NCBI GenBank assembly: GCA_028874215.1
Contig: JAPPLF010000041.1
Location: 44,294-108,293 of the forward strand
Length of the DNA: 64,000 nt
Direction: 5' to 3'
From: Acidobacteriota bacterium
Lineage (GTDB): Bacteria; Acidobacteriota; UBA6911; RPQK01; JAJDTT01
This document shows positions 56,131 through 64,000 of this stretch, one piece after another. Every line of letters starts with the position of its first letter. Positions within the stretch are counted from its first letter, which is position 1. The notes under the pieces were generated by a model, which made no database searches, was not told where the DNA came from, and saw only the letters and a list, made by a program, of their open reading frames with translations. Both the position numbers and the translations under genes were made by a program.

Positions 56131-57522
56131 ATGAAAGAGGGAACGAAGATGCCGTTGCACAAGCGGCTGGTGCGGGGAGCGGTGGGGAAATTGCTGTTGG
56201 TGGCGATCTGCCTGCTGTGCGGGACGACGGCGGCGCAGGCGGCGGTGGACGACGAGGTGCTGTACGTGTTCAACACCTTCTCGTTCATGATCTGGGGCGC
56301 CATGGTGATGTGGATGTGCGCCGGGTTCACAATGCTGGAGTCCGGATCGGTGCGGACCAAGAACGCCTCCATGATCTGCATGAAGAACATCGGTCTGTAC
56401 TCGATCGCGGGGTTGGCCTACTACGTGATCGGCTACAACCTGATGTACGCGGACGTGGGGAGCGTGATCGGGTCGTTCAAGCTGCTGTACGGTCCGTCGG
56501 CGCAGGATCTGGCGCTGGTGGCGGGCGAGGACGGAGCGGCGGCGGCGGTGACGGGCGCCGACAGCAAGTACTCGACCATGTCGGACTGGTTTTTCCAGAT
56601 GGTGTTCGTGGCGACGGCGGCGTCGATCGTCTCGGGAGCGCTGGCCGAGCGGGTGAAGATGTGGTCGTTTTTCGTGTTCGTGGCGGTGCTGACGGCGGTG
56701 ATCTACCCGGTGGTGGGCGCCTGGACGTGGGGCGGCGGCTGGCTGGGGGAGATGGGCTTCCAGGACTTCGCGGGATCGACGATCGTGCACGGCACGGGGG
56801 GCTGGGCGGCCTTGGCGGGGATCCTGATCGTGGGGCCGCGTCTGGGCAAGTTCCGCAAGGACGGGACGGCGAAGCCGACGCCGCCGTCGAACGTGATCGT
56901 GGTGACGCTGGGGGTGTTCATTCTGTGGTTCGGGTGGTTCGGATTCAACGGCGGGTCGCAGTTGGCGCTGGGGAGCGCGGCGGACGCGCTGGCCATGAGC
57001 CACGTGTTGGTGAACACGAACCTGGCGGCGGCGGCCGGGGTGGTGACGGCGCTGATCGTGTCGCGGCCGATCCTGGGGCGCAACGACCTGTTCGCGACGT
57101 TGAACGGGGCGATCGCGGGACTGGTGGCGATCACGGCGGGACCGGACATCGTCTCGCACCACTGGTCGATCGTCATCGGGGCGATCGGGGCGATCCTGTG
57201 CACGGCGGGGATCAAGTTCCTGGAGCGGGCGAAGATCGACGACGTGGTGGGGGCGGTGCCGGCGCACCTGTTTGCGGGGATCTGGGGCACGATCGCGGTC
57301 TGTATCGCGGCGGGCGGCAACCTCGGGGTGCAGTTGTTGGGCATCCTGGCGGTGGGAGCGTTCGTGTTCACGACGTCCCTGATTCTGTGGAAGGTGCTGG
57401 CGATGACGATGAGCGTGCGGGTGTCGGAGCAAGTGGAACGGCTGGGACAGGACGTGGGCGAGTTGGGCATGGAAGCCTATCCCGAGTTCGTGCTCATGCC
57501 GGAAGAACTGGACGAGGAATAA
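56131..57522 (+). CDS. amt: Ammonium transporter, Amt family
   Basis: 463 residues with an N-terminal signal (LLLVAICLLCGTTAAQA), as in proteobacterial Amt. Eleven membrane helices follow with the core motifs GFTMLESGSVRTKN, DFAGSTIVHGTGGWAALAG (first pore His) and DDVVGAVPAHLFAGIWGT (second pore His), and a long cytosolic tail. It conducts ammonium across the inner membrane; no glnK is adjacent. Start: ATG after GGAGGGAG. Codon use is unlike its neighbours: an unusually large share of codons end in G (GTG, CTG, GCG, ACG, TCG), which suggests separate origin. It sits inside the ATP-grasp/alpha-E gene pair. Confidence 0.95.
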   Translation: MKEGTKMPLHKRLVRGAVGKLLLVAICLLCGTTAAQAAVDDEVLYVFNTFSFMIWGAMVMWMCAGFTMLESGSVRTKNASMICMKNIGLYSIAGLAYYVIGYNLMYADVGSVIGSFKLLYGPSAQDLALVAGEDGAAAAVTGADSKYSTMSDWFFQMVFVATAASIVSGALAERVKMWSFFVFVAVLTAVIYPVVGAWTWGGGWLGEMGFQDFAGSTIVHGTGGWAALAGILIVGPRLGKFRKDGTAKPTPPSNVIVVTLGVFILWFGWFGFNGGSQLALGSAADALAMSHVLVNTNLAAAAGVVTALIVSRPILGRNDLFATLNGAIAGLVAITAGPDIVSHHWSIVIGAIGAILCTAGIKFLERAKIDDVVGAVPAHLFAGIWGTIAVCIAAGGNLGVQLLGILAVGAFVFTTSLILWKVLAMTMSVRVSEQVERLGQDVGELGMEAYPEFVLMPEELDEE

Positions 57523-57552
57523 CGGCCGGTTCTCATCGACTGGGGGTCCAAG

Positions 57553-58542
57553 TTGCTTTCACGTAGCGCCCAAGGCCTGTACTGGATGGGCCGGTATCTC
57601 GAGAGGGCGGAGCATCTCTGCCGCCTGATGCGTTTGCAGGTCGAGGCGTTGGTGGATCGCCCGACTCGGGAAATCCACTTTGGCTGGAGCCGCATTTACA
57701 TCAGTCTGAACCGGAATCCGCCCGGGGGCAGCCTGGAGCTTCTTTGGGGCGACGAAGAAGACCCGCTGGTCGACTCGTTTACGCTGGCAGATTCCTACAC
57801 CTTGGCCGACGATCTCACCTTTGAGAGGTCGAATTCCGATTCGATATACAGCTGCTTCTCCATGGGCCGCGAGAACGCCCGCCAGATGCGCAACCGGATC
57901 AGCGGCGAAATGTGGAGTTGCCTGAACCTGTCCTATTTGAGGCTCCAGGAGATGACCATCGAGAAGATCTGGGAGGTCTCGCCGGAGGATTTCTACGTCG
58001 CCACGGCGCATGACATCGACACCTTCACCGGTGTCGCCGAAGTGACCATGTATCGGGACGAAGGCTGGCGTTTCTGGCGGTTGGGGCGAGCCATCGAGCG
58101 GGTCCAATCCTCGGCCTCGTTGTTTCTGGCTCAAATTGAAGCCGGACGGCGGATCGACCCCTCCTTGGGCGAGGACTGGACCAGCCTCCTGCGTTTCTGC
58201 CAGGCGTTCGATGCCTACAACCGAAAACACAGCGTCGACGTCAAACCGGATCAGGTCCTGGACTTGCTCGTGACCGATCCGCAACTGCCCGGCTCCCTCT
58301 TTCGGTCCCTCGATGCGGCGGTCGCGGAGCTGGACGCCATCGGCCCCGGCCCCAGCGCTCACTCGGGGGCGCCGGCCCGGCGTCTGGCCGGGCGCTTGCG
58401 AGCTCTGATCCACTACGCCTGGCCGGACCGGGAGGACCACGAGAGTCTCCTCCAGTGGATCGGGGAGCACTGCCGGGAACTCCATGGTTTTGTCATGTCC
58501 GCCTATGTCGACTACCCCATCGAGGACTCTCCTCTTCGCTGA
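57553..58542 (+). CDS. Alpha-E domain protein
   Basis: 329 residues, TTG start at 57553. The family signature is at the beginning (LSRSAQGLYWMGRYLERAEH) and the later RFWRLGRAIERVQSS. It is all-helical, and the alpha-E family is defined by its constant company with circularly permuted ATP-grasp and transglutaminase-like proteins. It is thought to help in making or cutting an unknown peptide or isopeptide. The stop is four bases before the ATG of the transglutaminase gene, so the two are one operon. Confidence 0.92.
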   Translation: MLSRSAQGLYWMGRYLERAEHLCRLMRLQVEALVDRPTREIHFGWSRIYISLNRNPPGGSLELLWGDEEDPLVDSFTLADSYTLADDLTFERSNSDSIYSCFSMGRENARQMRNRISGEMWSCLNLSYLRLQEMTIEKIWEVSPEDFYVATAHDIDTFTGVAEVTMYRDEGWRFWRLGRAIERVQSSASLFLAQIEAGRRIDPSLGEDWTSLLRFCQAFDAYNRKHSVDVKPDQVLDLLVTDPQLPGSLFRSLDAAVAELDAIGPGPSAHSGAPARRLAGRLRALIHYAWPDREDHESLLQWIGEHCRELHGFVMSAYVDYPIEDSPLR

Positions 58543-58546
58543 TCCC

Positions 58547-59419
58547 ATGACCGGGACGGTCCGATATGAGATCGAGCACGTTTCCCGGTACCGGTACGCA
58601 TTCCCGGCCCGGGAGTGCGTCATGTTGCTCTGTCTGAAACCGCGTAGCGACGGCGGCCAGCGACTCCGGGATTTCAGGATCGAAACCAGTCCACCGGCTT
58701 CCCTGACCAGTGAAACGGACTGCTTCGGAAACGTCCGTCACGTTCTCTATCTGCACCGCGAGCACGATGGCCTGGAAATTTCCGCACGGTCGACGGTCGA
58801 ACCGGCGGTTCCGGATCCTCTTCCCGGGAGTCTCGGCACCCAGGCCTGGCGGGAGATCCTCTCCTGGGGCAAATCTGCGGACTATTGGGACTTCACTCGC
58901 CCCAGCGCTCTGGCGCGCCCGTCAGCGCTGCTGGACGAGTTTGTGTCCAGGACCGGTATCGAGCGCGCGGACGATCCTCTCGAGGGGCTGCTTCGCCTCT
59001 CCCGCCAGCTTCACCGCAGCTTCAGCTACGTTCCGGGCAGTACGTCGGCGGCATCTCCCATCGACGACATCCTTCAATCGGGCCGCGGGGTCTGTCAGGA
59101 CTACGCCCACGTCATGATCACCGTCGCCCGGTCCTGGGGCATTCCCTCGCGGTACGTCTCCGGGTACCTGAGCGAAACCGGCCAGCCCGGCGAGCAGGCT
59201 GTCGGAAATGCCACCCATGCCTGGGTTGAATGCCGGCTGCCGGAACTGGGTTGGATCGGCTTCGACCCCACCAACGTGAGTCTGGTCGACCAACGGCACG
59301 TGCGAATCGCCGTGGGCCGCGACTATAAGGACGTCTCGCCGACCCAAGGTGTCCGCCAGGGAGGCGGAGAGACCAATCTCGAGGTGGATGTACAGGTCAT
59401 CCAGAAAGATGCGTTCTAA
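58547..59419 (+). CDS. Transglutaminase-like protein (bacterial, N-terminal beta domain)
   Basis: 290 residues, from ATG at 58547. An N-terminal beta domain (RYEIEHVSRYRYAFPARECV) precedes the papain-like core, with the catalytic triad in SGRGVCQDYAHVMI (Cys), GNATHAWVECRLPELGW (His) and GFDPTNVSLVD (Asp). Members are cysteine peptidases or amide-forming enzymes; together with alpha-E and ATP-grasp proteins they are thought to process an unknown peptide tag. No signal peptide is seen, so it is cytoplasmic. The last 11 bases overlap the hydantoinase-B gene. Confidence 0.93.
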   Translation: MTGTVRYEIEHVSRYRYAFPARECVMLLCLKPRSDGGQRLRDFRIETSPPASLTSETDCFGNVRHVLYLHREHDGLEISARSTVEPAVPDPLPGSLGTQAWREILSWGKSADYWDFTRPSALARPSALLDEFVSRTGIERADDPLEGLLRLSRQLHRSFSYVPGSTSAASPIDDILQSGRGVCQDYAHVMITVARSWGIPSRYVSGYLSETGQPGEQAVGNATHAWVECRLPELGWIGFDPTNVSLVDQRHVRIAVGRDYKDVSPTQGVRQGGGETNLEVDVQVIQKDAF

Positions 59420-61136
59420 GGTCGACCCCATCACTCGTGAAATCGTTCAGAATGCGCTCTCCTCGGGTGCGGACGAGATGGCGCTGGCCCTCTACCGCAC
59501 CGCGTACTCCACCATCGTAAGGGACTGCCTGGATTACTCCACCTCCCTGTGCAACGCGCGCGGGGAGATGATCGCCCAGGGCGTCACCATACCGCTGCAC
59601 CTGGGTTCGGTGCCGCACGCCATGGAGACCCTGCTGGAGAAGTACGGCCGGAAGATGGAGCCGGGGGATGTTTTCATCATGAACGATCCCTTCGGCGGGG
59701 GAATGCACATTCCCGACATCTACGTGGTGAAACCGGTTTTCTGGGAAGGTGAAATCGTCAGTTTCGCCGTGACGACGGCCCACCATCTGGACCTGGGGGG
59801 GAGACTGCCGGGGAGCTCGGCCTGCGACAACACGGAGATATTCCAGGAGGGGCTGCGCATCCCATGGCTCAAGCTCCATCACCGGGGGGATCCGGACGAA
59901 GCGATCTTCGCCCTGCTGCGCACCAACGTCCGGGTGCCTGAGAAAACCGTGGGGGACATCCGGGCACAGGTCGCCGCCTGCAATATCGGGGAGCAGGCGG
60001 TGGAGCGACTCATCGCTCGCTATGGAGCCGAGACTCTTTCGGCCTGTGGCGACGATCTCATCGACTACACGGAAGAACTCATGCGCGCCGAGATCGCGTC
60101 GTGGCCCGACGGAACCAGCACCTTCGTGGACTACATGGACAGCGACGGTGTCGGCGGGCCCCGGGTTCGTTTCCAGGTCACCGCCACCATAGAGGACGAC
60201 ACCTTCACCGCTGATTTCAGAGGGACCGATCCTCAGGTCCGGGGAGCGCTCAATTCGACTCGCTCCTTCACCTGCGGGGCAGTGGCCGTGTGCGTGCGCT
60301 GCGCCATGAGCGGGGATGTGCCCAACACGGCGGGGATGTTCCGTCCTCTGAATGTCATCACCGAACCTGGAACCGTTGCGGACGTCGTGATGCCGGGAGC
60401 CTCCTCAATGCGGGGCGTCACCGGATTTCGCATGGTCGACACCATCTTCGGAGCCATGGCCGGTCTGCTTCCCGATCGCATCCCGGCCGCCGGAGAGGGT
60501 GGAAACACCCTGGTCGTTTTCGGTGGCCGGCACCAGGACCGGTCTGCCTATATCTACTACGAGTCGCTCACCGGCACCTGGGGAGGCCGGCCGGGGATGG
60601 ATGGCAACGATGGTCTCTGCAATCCCATCGTCGTGGCCAGCAACATCCCGGTGGAGCAGGCGGAAGCCGAATACCCGGTGCGGATTCGGCGGTATGGCCT
60701 GGTGGGCGATACCGGAGGACCGGGAAAATACAGGGGAGGGTTGGCCGTGGAACGGGAATGGGAACTGCTGGAGGGCGAAACCCATCTCGCCATACGCTCC
60801 GACCGCCGCGATCATTTGCCCTACGGCTTGGTTTCCGGGAAACCGGGAAAAGGCTCGATAAACGTCCTGCACAGAAAGGACGGCAGCCGAGAGGTGCTGC
60901 CCGTCATGATCTCGACGACGATGAGAGCGGGTGAAGTTCTTTATCATCGGCAACCTGGGGGCGGCGGGTGGGGAGACCCGTTGGAGCGGTCTCCCGAGTC
61001 CGTAAGGCGGGACGTGAAGAACCAGAAGGTTTCGCTCCGGTCGGCCCGGGAAGACTACGCCGTCAGCTTGGATTCGGAGGATTGCCGGATCGGCGAGAGG
61101 GCTCCGGGTCGAAAACCGCAGCGCCGAATGGAGTGA
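59409..61136 (+). CDS. Hydantoinase B/oxoprolinase family protein
   Basis: 575 residues, near the family length. The start ATG at 59409 lies inside the end of the transglutaminase gene; AGAAAG precedes it. Characteristic blocks are DPITREIVQNALSSGADEM, GDVFIMNDPFGGGMHIPD, TTAHHLDLGGRLPGSSAC and GDTGGPGKYRGGLAVEREW. The B subunit works with an ATP-using A subunit (HyuA) to open hydantoins or 5-oxoproline, or in acetone or acetophenone carboxylases. No hyuA-like gene is in the window, which is unusual. Confidence 0.92.
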   Translation: MRSKVDPITREIVQNALSSGADEMALALYRTAYSTIVRDCLDYSTSLCNARGEMIAQGVTIPLHLGSVPHAMETLLEKYGRKMEPGDVFIMNDPFGGGMHIPDIYVVKPVFWEGEIVSFAVTTAHHLDLGGRLPGSSACDNTEIFQEGLRIPWLKLHHRGDPDEAIFALLRTNVRVPEKTVGDIRAQVAACNIGEQAVERLIARYGAETLSACGDDLIDYTEELMRAEIASWPDGTSTFVDYMDSDGVGGPRVRFQVTATIEDDTFTADFRGTDPQVRGALNSTRSFTCGAVAVCVRCAMSGDVPNTAGMFRPLNVITEPGTVADVVMPGASSMRGVTGFRMVDTIFGAMAGLLPDRIPAAGEGGNTLVVFGGRHQDRSAYIYYESLTGTWGGRPGMDGNDGLCNPIVVASNIPVEQAEAEYPVRIRRYGLVGDTGGPGKYRGGLAVEREWELLEGETHLAIRSDRRDHLPYGLVSGKPGKGSINVLHRKDGSREVLPVMISTTMRAGEVLYHRQPGGGGWGDPLERSPESVRRDVKNQKVSLRSAREDYAVSLDSEDCRIGERAPGRKPQRRME

Positions 61137-61288
61137 AACAGGAGAAGTCGATCCGGTGGGTGGAGGGACTTGTCCAACCGGGTGTATGTCGCTGAAGGGG
61201 GAGGAATAGAAGGACCGGTTCCGGTATTGTTACACGGCGGTCCTAAACCGGGCGCAGGTCCGGTGGTTTTTCACTGCGCGGGTGCCAA

Positions 61289-62830
61289 ATGCTGAAGGGC
61301 GCACGAGTACGCATGAAGATTCGCGATGATGGAATTCTCCGACTTTCTGGTGCGCTGACGGAAACACCGCGGTCGCAGCGTGGCGTACCCCCGGGCGCAT
61401 GCCGATCCGGCTCGCAGTCGTGTCGCGGAGATGACACAGACGGAGACACGGCTGTCCCCGGTCTGCGGAACACTTCCAATTCTTCCTTTTTCCTCAATCG
61501 GATCGTGTTGGCCGGCGTCCTCTGGACGCTGTCGTTGACGGCTGCTCCCGCTAGCGGCGACGACCAGGAAAAAGATGAGAAGAGGGCTCCGGCCGCGACT
61601 GAACGCAGCGTGGGGAACGAGCTTCCCAGTTGGGTTTCTCTCTCCGGCGAGTTCCGCGGCCGCTTCGAAGGTCGCCGTAGCCTGGGTTACCGGAAGGGGA
61701 ACGACGACGGATACGGTCTGATCCGGACCCGTCTGGACCTGGGGCTCACACCGGCCTCCTGGCTGAAGTTCGGGTTTCAGGGACAGGACGCCAGTGCACC
61801 GGGCATCCGTGAAGGGTTGCCGAACATCGGAGTCTTCCGCGACGGGTTCGACTTGCGGCAGGCATACGCCCAGGTCGGGAGCGAGAACTCACCGGTCACG
61901 TTGACTGTGGGCCGCCAGGTCCTGGCCTATGGAGATCAGCGCCTCGTCGGCGCGTTGAACTGGACCAACACCTCCCGGGCCTTTGACGCCGTGAAGCTCC
62001 AATTCCGCGGAGACGGGGCCCGGGTCGACGTCTTCTCAGCGCAAGTGGTGCAGAACGACCCTGCGGTTCGAATCAACCGCTCCATGGAAGGGAACAACCT
62101 GCATGGCGTGTACGGCGCCATCGAAAACGTGATCCCCGGCTCCACCCTGGAGCCCTACCTCCTGTTGCGGTCGGCTGCTTCCGTCGTCGACGAGTTGAAC
62201 CAGAGAGGCAAGCTCAACCGCTACACCATGGGCTTGAGAGCTTGGGCGAAGGGGCTGGGGCCCTGGGACTACAACCTGGCTATGGTCCGGCAGTGGGGCG
62301 ACATGGCTGGCGCGGTGATCGACGCCTGGGGCTATTACGTGGAGTTGGGCTATTCCATCGCCGCCGAATCGAGCCCCAGGCTCTATGTTCACTACAACTT
62401 CGGCTCGGGTGACGAGGACGCCAGCGACGGCCGGGCGGGCGCCTTTGACAACCTGTATCCCACCGCCCACTTCCACTATGGCTACAACGACCTGGTGGGC
62501 TGGCGCAATCTGAAGGACATCCGGCTCGGAGCCGAGTTCAAGCCCCATCCGAAGTTTGGACTGACTGTCGACTTCCATTCCTTCTGGCTGGCCACGGGCA
62601 ATGACGCCCTCTACAACGTTTCGGGGGGATTGTCCGTTGCGCCGCCGGCCGGCGGGGCCACCGACCTGAAGGTCGGAAACGAGCTGGACGCCATGTTCAC
62701 GATGCCGGTGTCCAAGGCCGTGAACCTGGGCGGCGGCATCGGCTACCTGTTCCCCGGTCCCTTTCTCAAGGCCAATACGCCAGGGGACGGGAACACCTTC
62801 ACCTACCTGGTCGCGTCGTACAGGTTCTGA
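61289..62830 (+). CDS. Alginate-export-like outer-membrane porin
   Basis: 513 residues. The barrel part begins near residue 110 with WVSLSGEFRGRFEGRRSLGY and shows regular strands such as LIRTRLDLGLTPASWLKF, VTLTVGRQVLAYGDQRLV, RLYVHYNFGSGDEDASDG and the terminal FTYLVASYRF ending in Phe. This is the AlgE-like 'alginate export' domain seen in many porins that pass sugars or organic acids. A signal peptide (NRIVLAGVLWTLSLTAAPAS) starts only at about residue 69, so the first 60 or so residues from this ATG are probably not translated; no better ATG, GTG or TTG is in frame in between. A CTG at about 61463 is possible. Confidence 0.8.
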   Translation: MLKGARVRMKIRDDGILRLSGALTETPRSQRGVPPGACRSGSQSCRGDDTDGDTAVPGLRNTSNSSFFLNRIVLAGVLWTLSLTAAPASGDDQEKDEKRAPAATERSVGNELPSWVSLSGEFRGRFEGRRSLGYRKGNDDGYGLIRTRLDLGLTPASWLKFGFQGQDASAPGIREGLPNIGVFRDGFDLRQAYAQVGSENSPVTLTVGRQVLAYGDQRLVGALNWTNTSRAFDAVKLQFRGDGARVDVFSAQVVQNDPAVRINRSMEGNNLHGVYGAIENVIPGSTLEPYLLLRSAASVVDELNQRGKLNRYTMGLRAWAKGLGPWDYNLAMVRQWGDMAGAVIDAWGYYVELGYSIAAESSPRLYVHYNFGSGDEDASDGRAGAFDNLYPTAHFHYGYNDLVGWRNLKDIRLGAEFKPHPKFGLTVDFHSFWLATGNDALYNVSGGLSVAPPAGGATDLKVGNELDAMFTMPVSKAVNLGGGIGYLFPGPFLKANTPGDGNTFTYLVASYRF

Positions 62831-62911
62831 CGGCGGAATGGACCGGCGGCCCTGGTCTTCGCCGGGACACCCGTCCGGACATGAAGCTCCGGACCGGGCG
62901 GCCTCCGGCTC

Positions 62912-63649
62912 CTATACCTGAGCCCTCTCCAGAAGGACGGTGACCCCCATGTCCAGGTATTTCTGGCGGGTTTCGGGCGTGTAGTTGCGGAAGAGGACCT
63001 TGGTGCCGGTTCCGCGAAGCTGCTCGCAGGTGTGCCGGACACAGTCGTCGACGCTCTTGAACGGGTGGTGGGGGTGGCTCTCCAGGCTGAAGGTCAGGTC
63101 CATGGGCCCGAAGGAGAGGCAATCCACGCCCGGTTGAGCCAATTGCCGGGAGGCAGTCACGGCCGCCACCGACTCGAGCTGCATCCAGAGGACACCGGTC
63201 TCTCCCCACCAGCGCCGGTACTCCCGGTGATCGTCCTCGGGATTGAAGTTCAGCCGGTGAACGCCGCCCCAACTGCGGACACCGTCCGGGGCGTAATAGA
63301 AGTTGTCCACGGCTTCGCGAACAGTCTCCACGGTCTCGACCTGCGGCACCTCGATGCCGGCCGGACCCAGGTCCAGGACGTTACCGATCAGGTAGGTATG
63401 CCGTGTGTGCTTGATTCGGAACTGCACCGGCATGTCCAGTTCGGCCGCGACGGCGCAAACCCGGATCAGATTCGACTCGTTGTAGGCGTCATGCTGGCTG
63501 TCGACCCACAGGAAATCGTAGGAGCCGGTCTCGGCGATGGGACGGAGCATCTCGTCCCCGGCCGTGGGTGGAGCGTACGCGCCGATAATGATTTCGCCTG
63601 CGTGGATGCGTTTTTTCAGAGCTGCCGCGCGGGCGCTGATGGAGGTCAT
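62912..63649 (-). CDS. HpcH/HpaI-family class II aldolase
   Basis: 245 residues. The active-site histidine lies in FLWVDSQHDAYNESN (compare DAEHAP in HpaI), the metal-ligand Glu in VLWMQLESVAAV and the metal-ligand Asp in LSFGPMDLTFSLE. It would cleave a 2-keto-4-hydroxy acid to pyruvate (or a close relative) plus an aldehyde. Two start ATGs are possible, at 63655 and 63649; AGGAG is 8 bases from the second, which I chose. The neighbour on the other strand begins an acetamidase/formamidase, and the 142-base gap between them holds both promoters. Confidence 0.88.
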   Translation of the reverse strand: MTSISARAAALKKRIHAGEIIIGAYAPPTAGDEMLRPIAETGSYDFLWVDSQHDAYNESNLIRVCAVAAELDMPVQFRIKHTRHTYLIGNVLDLGPAGIEVPQVETVETVREAVDNFYYAPDGVRSWGGVHRLNFNPEDDHREYRRWWGETGVLWMQLESVAAVTASRQLAQPGVDCLSFGPMDLTFSLESHPHHPFKSVDDCVRHTCEQLRGTGTKVLFRNYTPETRQKYLDMGVTVLLERAQV

Positions 63650-63791
63650 GGTCATTCTCCTGTCGGGATGGTTGGTGAATCAGAGGGCAGATTATACACC
63701 GCGTCGAAGTCCGGCGAACGTCCCGGCGGGCACGGATTCGGGCTGATAGACTCTCGGCGATCGATTCCATCACAGGAGTGTGAGGTGAGCC

Positions 63792-64000
63792 ATGCACAGA
63801 CTTTCCCAGGGTCCTCTCTACTACGAATACAGCCGGCACAATGAAGTGCGTCTGAGGATCGAGCCTGGAGAGAAGGTGCTGGTCGAGGCTGAAGACGCCT
63901 TCTCGGGGCAGGTGCGGACCAACGAGGATCGCCGCGACCGGAAGGCGATGCCTTTCGGCAACCCGCAGACCGGTCCCATCTACGTGAACGGGGCGCGACC
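63792..64000 (+). CDS. Acetamidase/formamidase family protein, N-terminal fragment
   Basis: The ATG at 63792 follows a GAGGTGAG and opens a frame that runs off the right edge after 69 codons. It reads LYYEYSRHNEVRLRIEPGEK then VEAEDAFSGQVRTNEDRR and PQTGPIYVNGA, the usual N-terminus of the FmdA/AmdA family ('I.PG..V..ET.DA..GQ'). Members hydrolyse formamide or acetamide to ammonia and the acid. Only about a fifth of the protein is inside the window. Confidence 0.85.
   Translation, partial: MHRLSQGPLYYEYSRHNEVRLRIEPGEKVLVEAEDAFSGQVRTNEDRRDRKAMPFGNPQTGPIYVNGAR

Noticed and set aside
56008-57432. 474-residue minus-strand and 449-residue plus-strand frames over the ammonium transporter
   Set aside because: They are rich in Arg/His/Pro or Gly/Arg and are shadows of the extreme G-ending codons of amt.

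Overview
The window is high-GC DNA from a Gram-negative bacterium: there are several lipoprotein signal peptides, outer-membrane beta-barrels, RND pumps and a LolA-like carrier. The first 38 kb and the last 5 kb look like an acidobacterial or similar soil/marine-particle genome. They hold a PadR regulator next to a membrane protein with a permease-prefix domain, a very long sortilin-like BNR propeller protein, tandem abhydrolases, a one-domain sulfatase and many secreted propeller proteins. This assignment is an inference from gene content; there is no rRNA, tRNA or ribosomal protein gene to anchor it.

Layout. 1-38.3 kb is a loose array of catabolic and envelope genes on both strands: a coiled-coil protein cut by the window edge, a 1064-residue BNR-repeat protein, a tandem esterase-like protein, a small Cys-rich membrane protein, a D-threonine-aldolase-like enzyme with a thiamine-diphosphate enzyme, a Tat-exported propeller protein, several lipoproteins, a sialidase, two related glycosidase-like propeller proteins, a PHP/DUF3604 lipoprotein, an RND efflux pair, an L-threonine aldolase beside a probable methanethiol methyltransferase, a frameshifted lipoprotein gene, a sulfatase, a PadR regulator with a clear operator, and an FG-GAP lipoprotein.

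38.5-54.5 kb is the most interesting part. Two related partner-switching cassettes (STAS antagonist plus RsbW-like ATPase) flank a run of seven genes: hpnC, hpnD and hpnE for squalene, then a rubber-oxygenase/MpaB-like heme protein, an MMPL/RND transporter, a LolA-like periplasmic protein and an outer-membrane barrel, the last four joined by 1-4 base overlaps. The first cassette carries a receiver-SpoIIE phosphatase. The second lacks it but carries a periplasmic ligand-binding protein and a membrane histidine kinase. Together they would make one complete sensor-to-partner-switch pathway. I infer that it controls or surrounds a squalene-derived lipid made inside, oxidised, and moved to the outer membrane.

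54.6-59.4 kb holds the known trio of circularly permuted ATP-grasp, alpha-E and transglutaminase proteins, interrupted by an ammonium transporter with very different codon use. A hydantoinase-B-type gene overlaps the end of the transglutaminase gene. 61.3-64 kb holds an alginate-export-like porin, an HpaI-type aldolase and the start of an acetamidase/formamidase. No tRNA, rRNA, CRISPR array, insertion sequence or prophage was seen.
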